This document shows, one piece after another, positions 36,443 through 48,936 of a DNA stretch of 64,000 bases (positions are counted from its first letter, which is position 1; each line of letters opens with the position of its first letter). The notes under the pieces were generated by a model. That model ran no database searches, was not told the origin of the DNA, and saw only the letters and a list, made by a program, of their open reading frames with translations. The stretch is from assembly GCA_949752795.1 (NCBI GenBank), contig OX457064.1:37134368-37198367 (forward strand), given 5' to 3'. The position numbers and the translations under genes were made by a program. Source of the DNA: Hyperoodon ampullatus (Eukaryota; Chordata; Mammalia; Artiodactyla; Ziphiidae).

Positions 36443-36844
36443 TGTTGGTCTGCTAGGCTCCCAAAATAAAATGCCACAGGCTGGGTGCCTTAAACAACAT
36501 AAGTTTATTTCTCTTAGTTCTAGGGGCTGGAAGTTGAGATTAAGGTTTGGCAGGGTTCGGTTTCTGTTGAGAGCTTTCTTCCTGGCTTGCAGATCCATCT
36601 CCTTTGTCCCTGGAGTCCTCACTCAAGGTCATTCACTGAGTGCATGTATACAAGCACAGAGAGAACTATGGTGTCTCTTCCACTTCTTATAAGAACACCA
36701 ACCCTATTGCATTAAGGTCCCACACTCATGAAATCATGCAACCTTTATCATTCCCTCACAGACCCTTTCTCTAAATTTGGTCACACGGGGAGTTAGGGCT
36801 TCAACATATAAATCTTGGGGGACACAGATATTCATTCCACAACA
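36443..36844 (-). mobile_element. MaLR-type LTR (MST/MLT1-like)
   Basis: Reverse order as at 9813: CATATGTTGAAGCCCTAACT at the start, CTTATAAGAAGTGGAAGAGA and TTGTTTAAGGCACCCAGCC near the end, TG/CA termini. Direct copies of about 43 nt flank it (36398-36440 and 36849-36891). Confidence 0.78.
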
Positions 36845-36894
36845 TACTTTTAGTCACTTTGTCCTTTTCTTCCTTCAACATACTCCCCTGGTAA

Positions 36895-37385
36895 AACTGT
36901 AACTCTGATTAAACACAACTTGCATCTGCTCTGTTCCTGCACCTAAGCATATATAAAACCCACACGCCTGGTCTTCCTTTAAATTCATGATTAGAAACCT
37001 CAGTAGGCTCTTCATGATGCCTAGCAATCATACTATATTCCTTAGTCGATTAACTCTCCGAGCCTTTCGTATGGTATTTCTACCCTCTTCTCCTTCAAAT
37101 CTCCACTAACCCCTACTCACCCTTTACCCTTTGTGATGACTTTGCTTCTTATTTCACTTATAAAATGGAAGCAAGTAGAATAAAATTTCCTCATGCTTCC
37201 ATAATAAACTCTACCCATTTACTAGTCCCCAATAAGATCTAAGGGCAATTAATTTCCCTGTGCTGCTTCTCTTACCTATTCAAGGACATAGTACCTATAG
37301 TTTCCCCTTCTCTCTACAATATCATTAAGTATTTCATCTGTTAATTATTGCCACCACAATAAAAAACATTTACTTTTCCTCTTAA
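36895..37385 (+). repeat. Probable L2 LINE fragment (upstream of RT)
   Basis: TTGCTTCTTATTTCACTTAT, AAAATGGAAGCAAGTAGAAT and TACCTATTCAAGGACATAGT resemble the L2 coding part before the reverse transcriptase. It lies after the RT fragment at 35.1 kb, so it is a separate copy or a rearrangement. Confidence 0.5.
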
Positions 37386-37499
37386 TATATACAAAAACAA
37401 AATGACAAATAAGAGTATTATATTATAATGCTATAATGTAATACATAACACAAAAACAATATAATGCAAATAATAATATGATAAATAATAAACTCCAAT

Positions 37500-37700
37500 A
37501 TTTGATATTCATTTAATCCAAAAATATCTGAGGGCAGATAATATTATTATTCCTATATCACAACTGAGGAAACGAAGGCACAGAAAGATTAAAGAACTTG
37601 CTTTAGATTCATGTCTAGCAAGTGACAGCTGGGATTCCATCTCACACACTCTGACACCTAAGCACAAGCATTTAAGACCAACCACATTGCACAAATGATC
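37500..37700 (-). repeat. MIR element
   Basis: ACAACTGAGGAAACGAAGGC, GTCTAGCAAGTGACAGCTGG and GATTCCATCTCACACACTCT: MIR core in reverse. Confidence 0.8.
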
Positions 37701-38125
37701 TAGCCTCTGCCCACCTTTTTTTTTTTTTTTTTGCATTTTAAAAATTTATTTATTTTTTAACATCTTTATTGGAGTATAATTGCGTTACAATGTTGTGTTA
37801 GTTTCTGCTGTACAACAAAGTGAATCAGCTATATGTATACACATATCCCCATATCGCCTCCCTCTTATGTCTCCACCAACCCTCCCTATTGAACCTCTCT
37901 AGGTGGTCACAAAGCACCGAGCTGATCTCCCTGTGCTATGCAGCTGCTTCCCACTAGCTATCTGTTTTACATTTGGTAGTGTATATATGTCAATGCTACT
38001 CTTTCACTTCTTCCCAGTTTACACCGCCCCCTCCCCGTGTCCTCAAGTCCATTCTCTACATCTGTGTCTTTACTTCTGTCCTGCCCTTAGGTTCATCAGA
38101 AGCAGTTTTTTTTTTTTTTTTTTTT

Positions 38126-41100
38126 TTAGATTCCATACATAAGAGTTAGCATACGGTATTTGTTTTTCTCTTTCTGACTTACATCACTCTGTATGACACA
38201 CTCGAGGTCCATCAACCTCACTACAAATAACTCAATTCCGTTTCCTTTTATGGCTGAGTAACATTCCACTGTATATATGTGCCACATCTTCTTTATCCAT
38301 TCATGTGTCCATGGACACCTAGGTTGCTTCCATGTCCTGGCTATTGTAAATAGGGCTGCAAAGAACATTGTGGTACATGACTATTTTGAATTATGGTTTT
38401 CTCAGGGTATATACCCATCAGTGGGATTGCTGAGTCATATGGTAGGTCTATTTTTAGGTTTTTAAGGAACCTCCACACTGTTCTTCATAGTGACTGTATC
38501 AATTTACATTCCCACCAACAGTGCAAGAGGGTTCCCTTTTCTCCAACCCACTCCAGCATTTATTGCTTGTAGATTTTTTTGATGATGGTCATTCTGACCA
38601 GTGTGAGGTGGTACCTCATTGTACTCTTGATTTGTATTTCTCTAATGATTAGTGATGTTGAGCATCCTTTCATGTGTTTCTTGGCAATCTGTATATTTTC
38701 TTTCAAGAAAGGTCAATTTAGATCTTCTGCCCATTTTTTGATTTGGTTGTTTTTTTGATATTGAGCTGCATGAACTGTTTATATACTTTGCAGATTAATC
38801 ATTTGTCAGTTGCTTCATTTGCAAATCTTTTCTCCCATTCTGAAGGTTGTCTTTTTGTCTTGTTTATGGTTTCCTTTGCTGTGCAAAAGCTTTGAAGTTT
38901 CATTAGGTCCCATTTGTTTATTTTTGTTTTTATTTCCATTTCTCTAGGAGGTAGGTCAAAAAGGATCTTGCTGTGATTTATGTCAAACAGTGTTCTGCCT
39001 ATGTTTTCCTCTAAGAGTTTTAGAGTGGCCTTACATTTAGGTCTTTATACATTTTGAGTTTATTTTTGTGTATGGTGTTCTAATTTCATCCTTTTACATG
39101 AACCTGTCCAGTTTTCCCGGCACCACTTATTGAAGAGGCTGTCTTTTCTCTGTTGTACATTCTTGTCTCCTTTAACAAAGATAAGGTGATCACAGGTGCG
39201 TTGGTTTATCTCTGGGCTTTCCATCCTATCCCATTGATCTATATTTCTGTTTTTGTGCCAGTACCATACTGTCTTGATTACTGTAGTTTTGTAGTACAGT
39301 CTGAAATCAGAGAGCTTGTTTCCTCCAGCTCTGTTTTTCTTTCTCAAGATTGCTTTGGCTATTCGGGGTCTTTTGTGTTTCCATACAAAAATTGTGGAAT
39401 TTTTTCTAGTTCTGTGGAAAATGCCATTGGTAGTTTGATAGGGATTGCATTGAATCTGTAGATTGCTTTGGGTAATATAGTCATTTTCACAATGTAGATT
39501 CTTCCAATCCAAGAACATGGTAAATCTCTCCATCTGTTTGTATCATGTTTAATTTCTGTCATCAGTGCCTTACAGTTTTCTGCATATACGTCTTCTGTCT
39601 CCTTAGACAGGTTTATTCCTAGGTATTCTTTTTGTTGCAATGGTAAATGGGACTGTTTCCTTCTCTTTCAGATTTTTCATCATTAGTGTACAGGAATGAA
39701 AGAAATTTCTGTGTATTTATTTTCTATCCTGCTACTCTACCAAATTCATTTGTTAGCTCTGGTAGTGTTCTGGTAGCATGTTTAAGATTCTCTATGTATA
39801 GTATCATGTCATCTGCAAACAGAGACAGCTTTACTTCTTCTTTTCCGATTTGAATTCCTTTTATCTCTTTTTCTTCTCTTTTTGCTGTGGCTAAAACTTT
39901 CAAAACTATGTTGAATAACAGCAGTGAGAATGGGTAACCTTGTCGTGTTCCTGATCTTAGTGGAAATGGTTTAAGTTTTTCACCACTGAGAATGATGTTG
40001 GCTGTGGGTTTATCATACTTGGCCTTTATTATGTTGAGGTAAATTCCCTCTATGCCTACTTTCTAAATGGTTTTTATCATAAATTGGTGTTGAATTTTGT
40101 CATAAGCTTTTTCTGCATCTATTGAGATGATCATATGGTTTTACCCCTCAGTTTGTTAATATGGTGTATCACATTGTTTGATTTGCATATATTGAAGAAT
40201 CCTTGCATTCCTGGGATAAACCCCCCATGACCATGGTGTATGATCCTTTTAATGTGCTGTTGGACTTTCTTTGCTAGTATTTTGTTGAGGATTTTGCATC
40301 TATGCTCATCAGTGATATTTGTCTATAGTTTTCTTTTTTTGTGAAATCTTTGTCTGGTTTTGGTATCAGGGTGATGGTGGACTCATAGAATGAGTTTGGG
40401 AGTGTTCCTCCCTCTGCTATATTTTGGAAGAGTTTGAGAAGGATATGTGTTAGCTCTTCTCTAAATGTTTGATAGAATTCGCCTGTGAAGCCATCTGGAC
40501 CTGGGCTTTTGTTTGTTGGAAGATTTTTAATCACAGTCTCAATTTCAGTGCTTGTGATTGGTGTGTTTATATTTTCTATTTCTTCCTGGTTCAGTCTCGG
40601 AAGGTTGTGCTTTTCTAACAATTGGTCCATTTCTTCTTGGTTGTCCATTTTATTGGCATAGAGTTGCTTGTAGTAATTCCACATGATTCTTTTTATTTCT
40701 GCAGGGTCAATTTTTACTTCTCCTTTTTCATTTTTAATTCTATTGATTTGAATCTTCCACCTTATTTTCTTGATGAGACTGGCTAATGGTTTATCAATCT
40801 TGTTTATCTTCTCAAAGAACCAGCTTTTAGTATTATTGATCTTTGCTATTGTTTCCTTCATTTGTTTTTCATTTATTTCTGATCTGATCATTATGATTTC
40901 TTTCCTTCTGCTAACTTTGGGTTTTTTTGTTCTTCTTTCTCTAATTGCTTTAGTTGTAAGGTTAGGTTGTTTATTCGAGATGTTTCCTGTTTCTTAAGGT
41001 AGGCTTGTATTGCTATAAACTTCCCTCTTAGAACTGCTTTTGCTGCACCCCATAGGTTTTGGGTCATCGTGTTTTCATTGTCATTTGTTTCTAGGTATTT

Positions 41101-41905
41101 TTTGATTTCCTCCTTGATTTCTTCAGTGATCTCTTGGTTAATTAGTAGGGTATTGTTTAGCCTCCATGTGTTTGTATTTTTTACAGATTTTTTCCCTCTA
41201 ATTGATATCTAGTCTCATAGTGTTGTGGTCAGAAAAGATATCTGATATGATTTCAATTTTCTTAAATTGACCAAGGCTTGCTTTGTGACCCAGGATATGA
41301 TCTACCCTGGAGAATGTTCCATGAGCACTTGAGAAGAGAGTGTATTCTGTTGTTTTTGGATGGAATATCCTACAAATATCAATTAAGTCCAACTTGTTTA
41401 ATGTATCATTTGAAGCCTGTGTTTCCTTATTTATTTTCATTCTGGATGATTTGTCCATTAGTGAAAGTGAGGTTTCCCCTACTATGATTGTGTTACTGTT
41501 AATTTTCCCTTTTATGGCTGTTAGCATTTGCCTTATGTATTGAGGTGCTCCTATGCTGGATGCATAAATATTTACAATTGTTATTTCTTCTTCTTAGATT
41601 GATCCATTGATCATTGGGTAGTATCCTTCTTTGTCTCTTGTAATAATCTTTATTTTAAAGTCTATTTTGTCTGATATGAGAATTGCTATCCAGCTTTCTT
41701 TTGATTTCATTTGCATGGAATATCTTTTTCCATCCCCTCACTTTAAGTCTGTTTATCTGTCTCTAGGTCTGAAGTGGGTCTCTTGTAGACAGCATATATA
41801 TGGGTCTTGTTTTTGTATCTATTCAGCCAGTCTATGTCTTTTGGTTGGAGCATTTAATCCATTTAAATGTAAGGAAATTATCAATATGTGTGTTCCTATT
41901 ACCAT
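38126..41905 (-). pseudogene. L1 ORF2 (endonuclease / reverse transcriptase), inactivated
   Basis: About 1,260 codons from ATG at 41905 (MVIGTHI start) to a stop at 38126, the usual ORF2 length. An early stop lies in the endonuclease N-terminus near 41820, and further stops or frameshifts split it into pieces (41198-41527, 40274-40891, 39359-39640, 39060-39533, 38126-38368). The reverse-transcriptase FADD motif is intact at 39808-39819. The [15 protein letters not shown] motif is readable near 40470-40510. Confidence 0.93.
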
Positions 41906-41963
41906 TTTCTTAATTGTCTTGGGTTTGTTTTTGTAGGTCTTTTCCTTCTCTTGTGTTTCCTGC

Positions 41964-42855
41964 CTAGAGAACCTCCTTTAGCATTTGTTGTAAAGCTGGT
42001 TTGGTGGTGCTGAATTCCCTTAACTTTTGCTTGTCTGTAATGGTTTTAATTACTTGGTTGAATCTGAATGAGATCCTTGCTGGGTAGAGTAATGTTGGCT
42101 GTAGGGTTTTCCCTTTCATCACTTTAATTATGTCCTGCTACTCCCTTCTGGCTTGCAGAGTTTCTGCTGAAAGATCAGCTGCTAACCTTATGGGGATTCC
42201 CTTGTATGTTATTTGTTGCTTTTCCCTTGCTGCTTTTAATATTTTTTCTTTGAATTTAATTTTTGATAGTTTGATTAATATGTGTCTTGGAGTATTTCTC
42301 CTTGGAATTATCCTGTATGGGACTCTCTGCCCTTCCTGGACTTGATTGACTATTTCCTTTCCCATGTTAGGGAAGTTTTCAACTATAATCTCTTCAAATA
42401 TTTTCTCAGACCCTTCTTTTTTTCTCTTCTTCTTCTAGAACTCCTATAATTCAAATGTTGGTGTGTTTAATGTGGTCCCAGAGGTCTCTGAGACTGTCCT
42501 CAATTCTTTTCATTCTTTTTTCTTTATTCTTCTCTGTGGTAATTATTTCCACTATTTTATCTTCCAGGTCACTTATCCGTTCTTCTGCATCAGTTATTCT
42601 GCTATTGATTTGTTCTAGAAAATTTTTAATTTCATTTATTTTGTGGTTCATCATTGTTTGCTCTTTAGTTCTTCTAGGTCCTTGTTAAACGTTTCTTGTA
42701 TTTGCTCCATTCTATTTTAAAGATTTTGGATCATGTTTACTATGATTACTTTGAATTCTTTTTTCAGGTAGACTGCCTATTTCCTCTTCATTTTTTTGGT
42801 ATGGTTGGTTTTTACCTTGTTCCTTCATATGCTGCATATTTCTCTGTCTTCCCAT
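41964..42855 (-). pseudogene. L1 ORF1 (RNA-binding coiled-coil protein), inactivated
   Basis: Starts at ATG 42855 (MGRQRN) and would end at TAG 41964-41966. A run of six A where five are expected (T run at 42759-42764) shifts the frame early. Coiled-coil residues with RISDLEDKIVE (42451-42654) and the C-terminal domain with RRNTPRHILIKLSK (42138-42365) are still readable. ORF1p normally packages L1 RNA as trimers. Confidence 0.92.
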
Positions 42856-42869
42856 TTTGCTTAACTTAT

Positions 42870-45052
42870 TGTGTTTGGGGTCTCCTTTTCATAGACTGCA
42901 GGTTCATACTTCCTGTTGTTTTTGTTGTCTGCCCCCAGTGGGTAAGGGTGGTTCAGTGGTTTGTGTAGGCTTCTTGGTGGAGTGGACTGGTGCCTGTGTT
43001 CTGGTGGGTGGGGCTGGATCTTGTCTTTCTGGTGGGCAGGGCTGCATCCAGTGGTGTGTTTTGGGATGTCTGTGACCTTATTATGATTTCAGGCAGCCTC
43101 TCTGCTAACAGGTGGGGTTGTGTTCCTGTCCTGCTAGTTGTTTGGCATGGGGTGTCCAGCACTGGAGCTTGCTGGCCTTTGGGTGGAGCTGGGTCTTAGT
43201 CTTGAGACGGAGATCTCTGGGAGAGCTCTCACCAGTTGATATTACATGGGGCCGGGAGGTCTCTGGTGAGTCAACTGTTCTGAACTTGGCTCTCCTACCT
43301 CAGAGGCTCAAGCCTGACACTCGGCCGGAGCACCAAGACCTTGTCAGCCACATGGCACAGAAAAAAAGGGAGAAAAAAAAAAAGAAAGAAAAAAATAATA
43401 AAGTAAAATATAATAAAGTTATTAAAATAAAAAATACAGTATTAAAAAATAAAAAGTAAAAAAAATAACAATAAAGAAAGAAAGAAGAGAGCAATGAAAC
43501 CAAAAATCAAATCCACCAGTGATAACAAGTGGTAAAAAATATACAAAAAAAAGAAAAAAAATGGACAGACAGAACGCTAGGAAAAATGGCAAAAGCAAAG
43601 CTATACAGACAGAATCACACAAAGAAGCATACACATACACACTCACAAAAAGAGATAAAGGAAAAATATATATATATTTTTTTAAAAAATGACGAGAGCA
43701 ACGAAATCAATAAACAAATCTACCAATGATAATAATCCCTAAATACTAAACGAAGATAAACATAAAACAGAACATAAATTAGATGAAGAAAGCAAACCCT
43801 AAGTCTACAGTTGCTCCCAAAGTCCACCACTTCAATTTTGGGAGGATTCATTGTCTATTCAGGTATTCCGCAGATACAGGGTACATCAAGTTGATTGTGG
43901 AGATTTAATCCGCTGCTCCTGTGGCTGCTGGGAGAGATTTCCCTTTCTCTTCTTTGTTCGCACAGCTCCTGGGGTTCAGCTTTGGCTTTGGCCCCACTTC
44001 TGCATGTAGTTTGCCCTCAGGCTTCTGTTCCCGCCCAGAGAGGACGAGGTTAAAGCAGAGGCTGATTAGGGGGCTCTGGCTCAGTCATGCCAGGGGAGAG
44101 GTAGGGTTACGGCAGTTATAATTAGAATACAGGGCAAGCCTGCAGTGGCAGAGGCCGGCGTGACGTTGCACCAGCCTGAGGCACTGTGTTTTCTCCCGGG
44201 GAAGTTGTCCCTGGATCATGGGACCCAGCCAGTGGCGGGCTGTACAGGCTCCCGGGGTGGGGGGGAGGTGTGGATAGTGATCTGTGCTTGCACAAAGGCT
44301 TCTTGATGCCTGCACCAGCAACGTTAGCACTTCATGCTCATCTGTGGTGTCTGAGCTGATAGCCATGGCTCGTGCTGGTCTCTGGAGCTCGTTTAGGCGG
44401 TGCTCTGCCTTCTGTGGGTAGACAGGGGAGGAATCCCCTCTCCTCACGCACCCCGAAACAATGGTCTCTTGACTCTTACGCAGGTCCAGACTTTTTCCTG
44501 GACTCCGTCCCGGCTAGCGGTGGCACACTAGCCCTCTTCAGGCTGTCTTCATGCAGCCAACCCCAGTCCTCTCCCTGGGATCTGAACTCCAAAGCCTGAG
44601 CCTCAGCTCCCACCCCCCAACCCGCCCTGGCAAGTGAACAGACAGGCTCTCAGGCTGGTGAGTGCTGGTTGGCACCAATCCTCTGTGCAGGAATCTCTCC
44701 ACTTTGCCCTCTGCACCCCTATTGCTGCACTCTCCTCCATGGCTCTGAAGCTCCCCCGCCCGCCAACCCCCGTCTCTGCCAATGAAGGGGCTTCTAGTGT
44801 GTGGAAACTTTTCCTCCTTCACAGCTCCCTCCCAGAGGTGCAAGTCCTATCCCTATTCTTTTTTCTGTTTTTTCTTCTGCCTTACCCATGTATGTGGGGA
44901 TTTTCTTGACTTTTGGAAAATCTGAGATCTTCTGCCAGCGTTCAGTAGGTGTTCTGTAGGAGTTGTTCCACATGTAGATGTATTTTTAATGTATTTGTGG
45001 GGAGGAAGGTGACCTCCATGTCTTACTCCTCCACCATCTTGAAGGTACTCCT
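42870..45052 (-). promoter_or_regulatory. L1 5' UTR with internal promoter remnant
   Basis: About 2.2 kb, G+C-rich at 43900-44860, with an A-rich block (minus: T-rich) at 43360-43800. Near its start it holds CAAGATGG on minus (45034-45041), the site where YY1 positions L1 transcription in other mammals. Such regions can also start antisense transcripts. Current activity is unknown. Confidence 0.75.
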
Positions 45053-45054
45053 CT

Positions 45055-45365
45055 CTGCCACCTCTTCAACTTCATCTTATACCACCATCCACTTTGGTTT
45101 CTCTACTCCAGCTACACTGATCTTCAGATTCTTCCAGCATGCCTTGTTTCCTCTAGCCATAAGCCCTTGCACATGCTCCTAGTTCTGTGTGGAATGTCTT
45201 CCACTTACCTACCCTCTCTTTTATCTGGATAATGCCTCCTGATCTGCACACTTCAACTCCAACATCACTGCCCCAGGAAAACCATCTCCGAACCTCCATA
45301 GGTCACCAACAGTTTCCTGTATAAAGTGCTCTTAGAGATCTGCCAACCCTTGTTTGTGAGAACTC
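45055..45365 (+). repeat. L2 3' fragment
   Basis: CTACTCCAGCTACACTGATC, TAGCCATAAGCCCTTGCACA and GTGTGGAATGTCTTCCAC follow the L2 3' end. The L1 inserted at its edge. Confidence 0.75.
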
Positions 45366-45965
45366 ATCTTAGTTTGTAACAATACAGTCATTAGTATGAT
45401 TATCCGATTTATTATTTTTGATTAATGGGATTTATACAGTCAGTATCCACACCCCTACTCCCCATAGTGGGGTCAGCACTTTATGACTTGGCTCACCTTT
45501 TTACCTTCTAGACTTACATAGTGCCTGTAGACTTACACAGTGACTACTGGTCAATAAAGAAAGATAAAACAATTTGTGAATACATATTACCCTAGTTTTT
45601 ATCCCTCGGGTCCTTTGTTCTCACCTCAGCAACAAGTACTTCCTTATCTCAAGGTTCCAGCTTTTGCATCCCAGCTTTCTATGGGAGGCTGCCTATTAGA
45701 CTACATAACATCTTCTTAGAAGCACATAAAATATTTTGTTCCTTACACTTAATGGAGTCTTTGATTTGATGAACTATTGTGGAAAGTGCTTTAAAATGAC
45801 TTTTTTATTCTTATGGAAATATTTGATTTTCACACTGGATTCTGAGTCTCTTGACAAGGAGTTTTAAAAATATTTTTCTATACTATTTCCATTTGTTTTG
45901 CCTTATTGTCTGGCACAGATATTTGTTCTACATGATACCGCCTGACTGAGGGTTTTCCGTAGCTC
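45366..45965. other. Intronic stretch between two L1 copies
   Basis: No feature recognised. Confidence 0.5.
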
Positions 45966-48122
45966 AAGAACATATATCTTCAGGAAGAAACAGCAACTAT
46001 GAATATACCAATCACAAGTACTGAAATTGAAATTGTGATTAAAAAACTTCCAACACACAAAAGTCCAGGACCAGATGGCTTCACAGGTGAATTCTATTAA
46101 ACATTTAGAGAAGAGCTAACACCTATCCTTCTGAAATTCTTCCGAAAAATTGCAGAGGAAGGAATGCTCCCAAGCTCATTCTATGAGGCCACCATCACCT
46201 GCATACCAAAACCATACAAAGATACCACACACACAAAAATACAGGCCAGTATCACTGATGAACACAGATGCAAAATTCCTCAACAAAATACTAGCACACA
46301 GAATCCAACAACACATTAAAAGGATCATACACCATGATCAAGTGGGATTTATCCCAGGGATGCAAGGATTCCTCCATACATGCATATCAATCAATATGAT
46401 ATACCACATTAACAAACTGAAGAATAAAAACCATATGATCATCTCAACAGATGTAGAAAAAGCTTTGGACAAAATTTAACACCCATTTATGACAAAAACC
46501 CTCCAGAAAGTGGGCATAGAGGGAATCTAGTACATAACAAAGGTCATAACAAAGGTCATATATGACAAAAAGTCACAGCTAACATCATTCTCAACAGTGA
46601 AAAACTGAAAGCACTTCCTCTGGGATCAGCTACAAGACAAGGATGTCCATTCTCACCACTATTATTCAACATAGTTTTGGAAGTTCTAGTCATGGCAATC
46701 AGAGAAAGAAAAGAAATAAAAAGAATCCAAATTGGAAAAGAAGTAAAACTGTCACTGTTTGCAGATGACACGATACTATACATAGAAAATCCTAAAGATG
46801 TTACCAGAAAACTACTAAGAGCTCATCAATGAATTTGGTAAAGTTGCAGGATACAAAATTAATACACAGAAATCTCTTGTATTCCTATACACTAATGATG
46901 AGAAATTAAGGAAACACTCCCATTTACCATGATATCAAAAAGAATAAAATGCCTAGGAATAAACCTACCTAAGGAGGCAAAATACCTGTATTCAGAAAAG
47001 TATAAGATGCTGATGAAAGAAATCAAAGAGGACACAAACAGATGGAGAGATACACCATAATCTTAGATTGAAAGAATCAGTATTGTCAAATGACTATTCT
47101 ACCCAAAGCAATCTATAGATTCAATGCAATCCCAACCAAATTACCAATGGCAGTTTTCACAGAATTAGAACAAATATTCTACAATTTGTATGAAACACAA
47201 AAGACCCCAAATAGCCAAAGCAATCTTAAGAAAAATGGAGCTGGAGGAATCAGGCTTCCTGACTGCAGATTATACTACAAAGCTACAGTCATCAAAACAG
47301 TATGGTACTGGCACAAAAACAGAAATATAGATCAATGGAACAGGATAAAATGTACAAAGATAAACCCACGCACCTATGGTCAACTAATTTATGACAAAAG
47401 AGGCAAGAATATAATGGAGAAAAGACAGTCTCTTCAATAAGTGGTGCTGGGAAAACTGGACAGCTACATGTAAACAAATAAAATTAGAACACTCTCTAAT
47501 AGTATATACAGAAATAAACTCAAAATGGATTAAAGGCCTAAGTGTAAGACCAGATACTATAAAACTCTTAAGAGGAGAACATAAGCAGAACACTCACATA
47601 AATCACAGCAAGATCTTTTTTGACCCACACCCTAGAGGAATAAAAATAAAAACAACAACAGACAAATGGGACCTAATGAAACTTAAAAGCTTTTGCACAG
47701 CAAAGGAAACCATAAAGAAAACGAAAAGACAACCCTCAGAATCAGAGAAAATATTTGCAAATGAAGTGACCGACAAGGGATTAATCTCCAAAACATACAA
47801 ACAGCTTATGTAGCTCAATATCAAAAAAACCCAAACAACCCAATCAAAAAATGACCGGAAGATCTAAATAGATATTTCTCCAAAGAAGACATACAGATGG
47901 TCAAAAAGCACATTAACAGATGCTCAATACTGATAATTATTAGAGAAATGCAAATCAAAACTACAATGAGGTATCACCTCACACCAGTCAGAATGGCCAT
48001 CTTCAAAAAATCTGCAAACAATAAATGCTGGATAAGATGTGGAGAAAAGGGAACTCTCCTACACTGTTTGGTGGGAATGTAAATTGGCACAACCATTATG
48101 GAGAACAGTATAGAGGTTCCTT

Positions 48123-48374
48123 AAAAAAGTAAATATAGGGGCTTCCCTGGTGGCACAGTGGTTGAGAGTCCGCCTGCCGATGCAGGGAACATGGGTTCGT
48201 GCCCCAGTCTGGGAAGATCCCACATGCCGCAGAGAGGCTAGGCCCGTGAGCCATGGCCGCTGGGCCTGCGCGTCCGGAGCCTGCATATCCGGAGCCTGTG
48301 CTCCACAAAGGGAGAGGCCACAACAGTGAGAGGCCCACATACCACAAAAAAACAAAACAAAAAGTAAATATAGG
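48123..48374 (+). mobile_element. CHR-1-type SINE nested in L1
   Basis: AAAAAGTAAATATAGG occurs on both sides (about 48124-48139 and 48359-48374). The body carries a small internal duplication (CCGGAGCCTGCATATCCGGAG) and the tail is ACAAAAAAACAAAACAAAAA. Confidence 0.95.
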
Positions 48375-48700
48375 ACTACAACATGATCCAGCAATCCCAC
48401 TCTTGGGTATATATCTGGAGAAAAACATAATTTGAAAAAATACATGCACCCCAATGTTCATTGCAGCATTATTTACAATAGCCAGGACATGGAGACACCC
48501 TAAATGTCCAGTAACAGATGAAAGGATAAAGAAGATGTGGTACATATATATATATAATGGAATATTACACAGCCATAAAAACTAACAAAATAATGCCATT
48601 TGAAGCAACATGGATGGACCTAGAGATTAACATACTGAGTGAAGTAAGTCAGACAAAGACAGATACTATATATCACTCATATGTGGAATCTAATTTTAAA

Positions 48701-48936
48701 AATGACACTAATGGGGCTTCCCTGGTGGCGCAGTGGTTGAGAGTCTGCCTGCCGATGCAGGGGACACGGGTTTGTGCCCCAGTCTGGGAAGATCCCACAT
48801 GCCGCGGAGCGGCTGGGCCTGTGAGCCATGGCCACTGAGCCTGCGCGTCCAGAGCCTGTGCCCCACAATGGGAGAGGCCACAACAGTGAGAGGCCCGCGT
48901 ACCGCACAAAAAAAAAAAAAAAAAAAAGATACTAAT
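48701..48936 (+). mobile_element. CHR-1-type SINE nested in the same L1
   Basis: Starts GGGCTTCCCTGGTGGCGCAG at 48714 and ends in a pure A run. ATGACACTAATG and AGATACTAATG flank it. Confidence 0.94.

Larger units (their letters stand above)
37705..45062 (-). mobile_element. Near full-length LINE-1 (about 7.3 kb)
   Basis: The element lies at 37716-45052, flanked by CTCTGCCCACC (37705-37715) and CTCTGCCACC (45053-45062). Reading on minus it has a long GC-rich 5' UTR from 45052, ORF1, ORF2, a 3' UTR with a G-rich block and A tract (T run at 38107-38128) and an A tail (T run at 37716-37732). It lies in the same orientation as HDAC9. ORFs are broken, so it cannot move on its own. Confidence 0.95.

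Noticed and set aside
40274..40891. 205-codon frame as an independent gene
   Set aside because: It is the reverse-transcriptase part of L1 ORF2 ([15 protein letters not shown]).
43300..43729. Lys-rich and Phe-rich open frames
   Set aside because: They come from the A/T-rich block of the L1 5' UTR and have no start context or domain.
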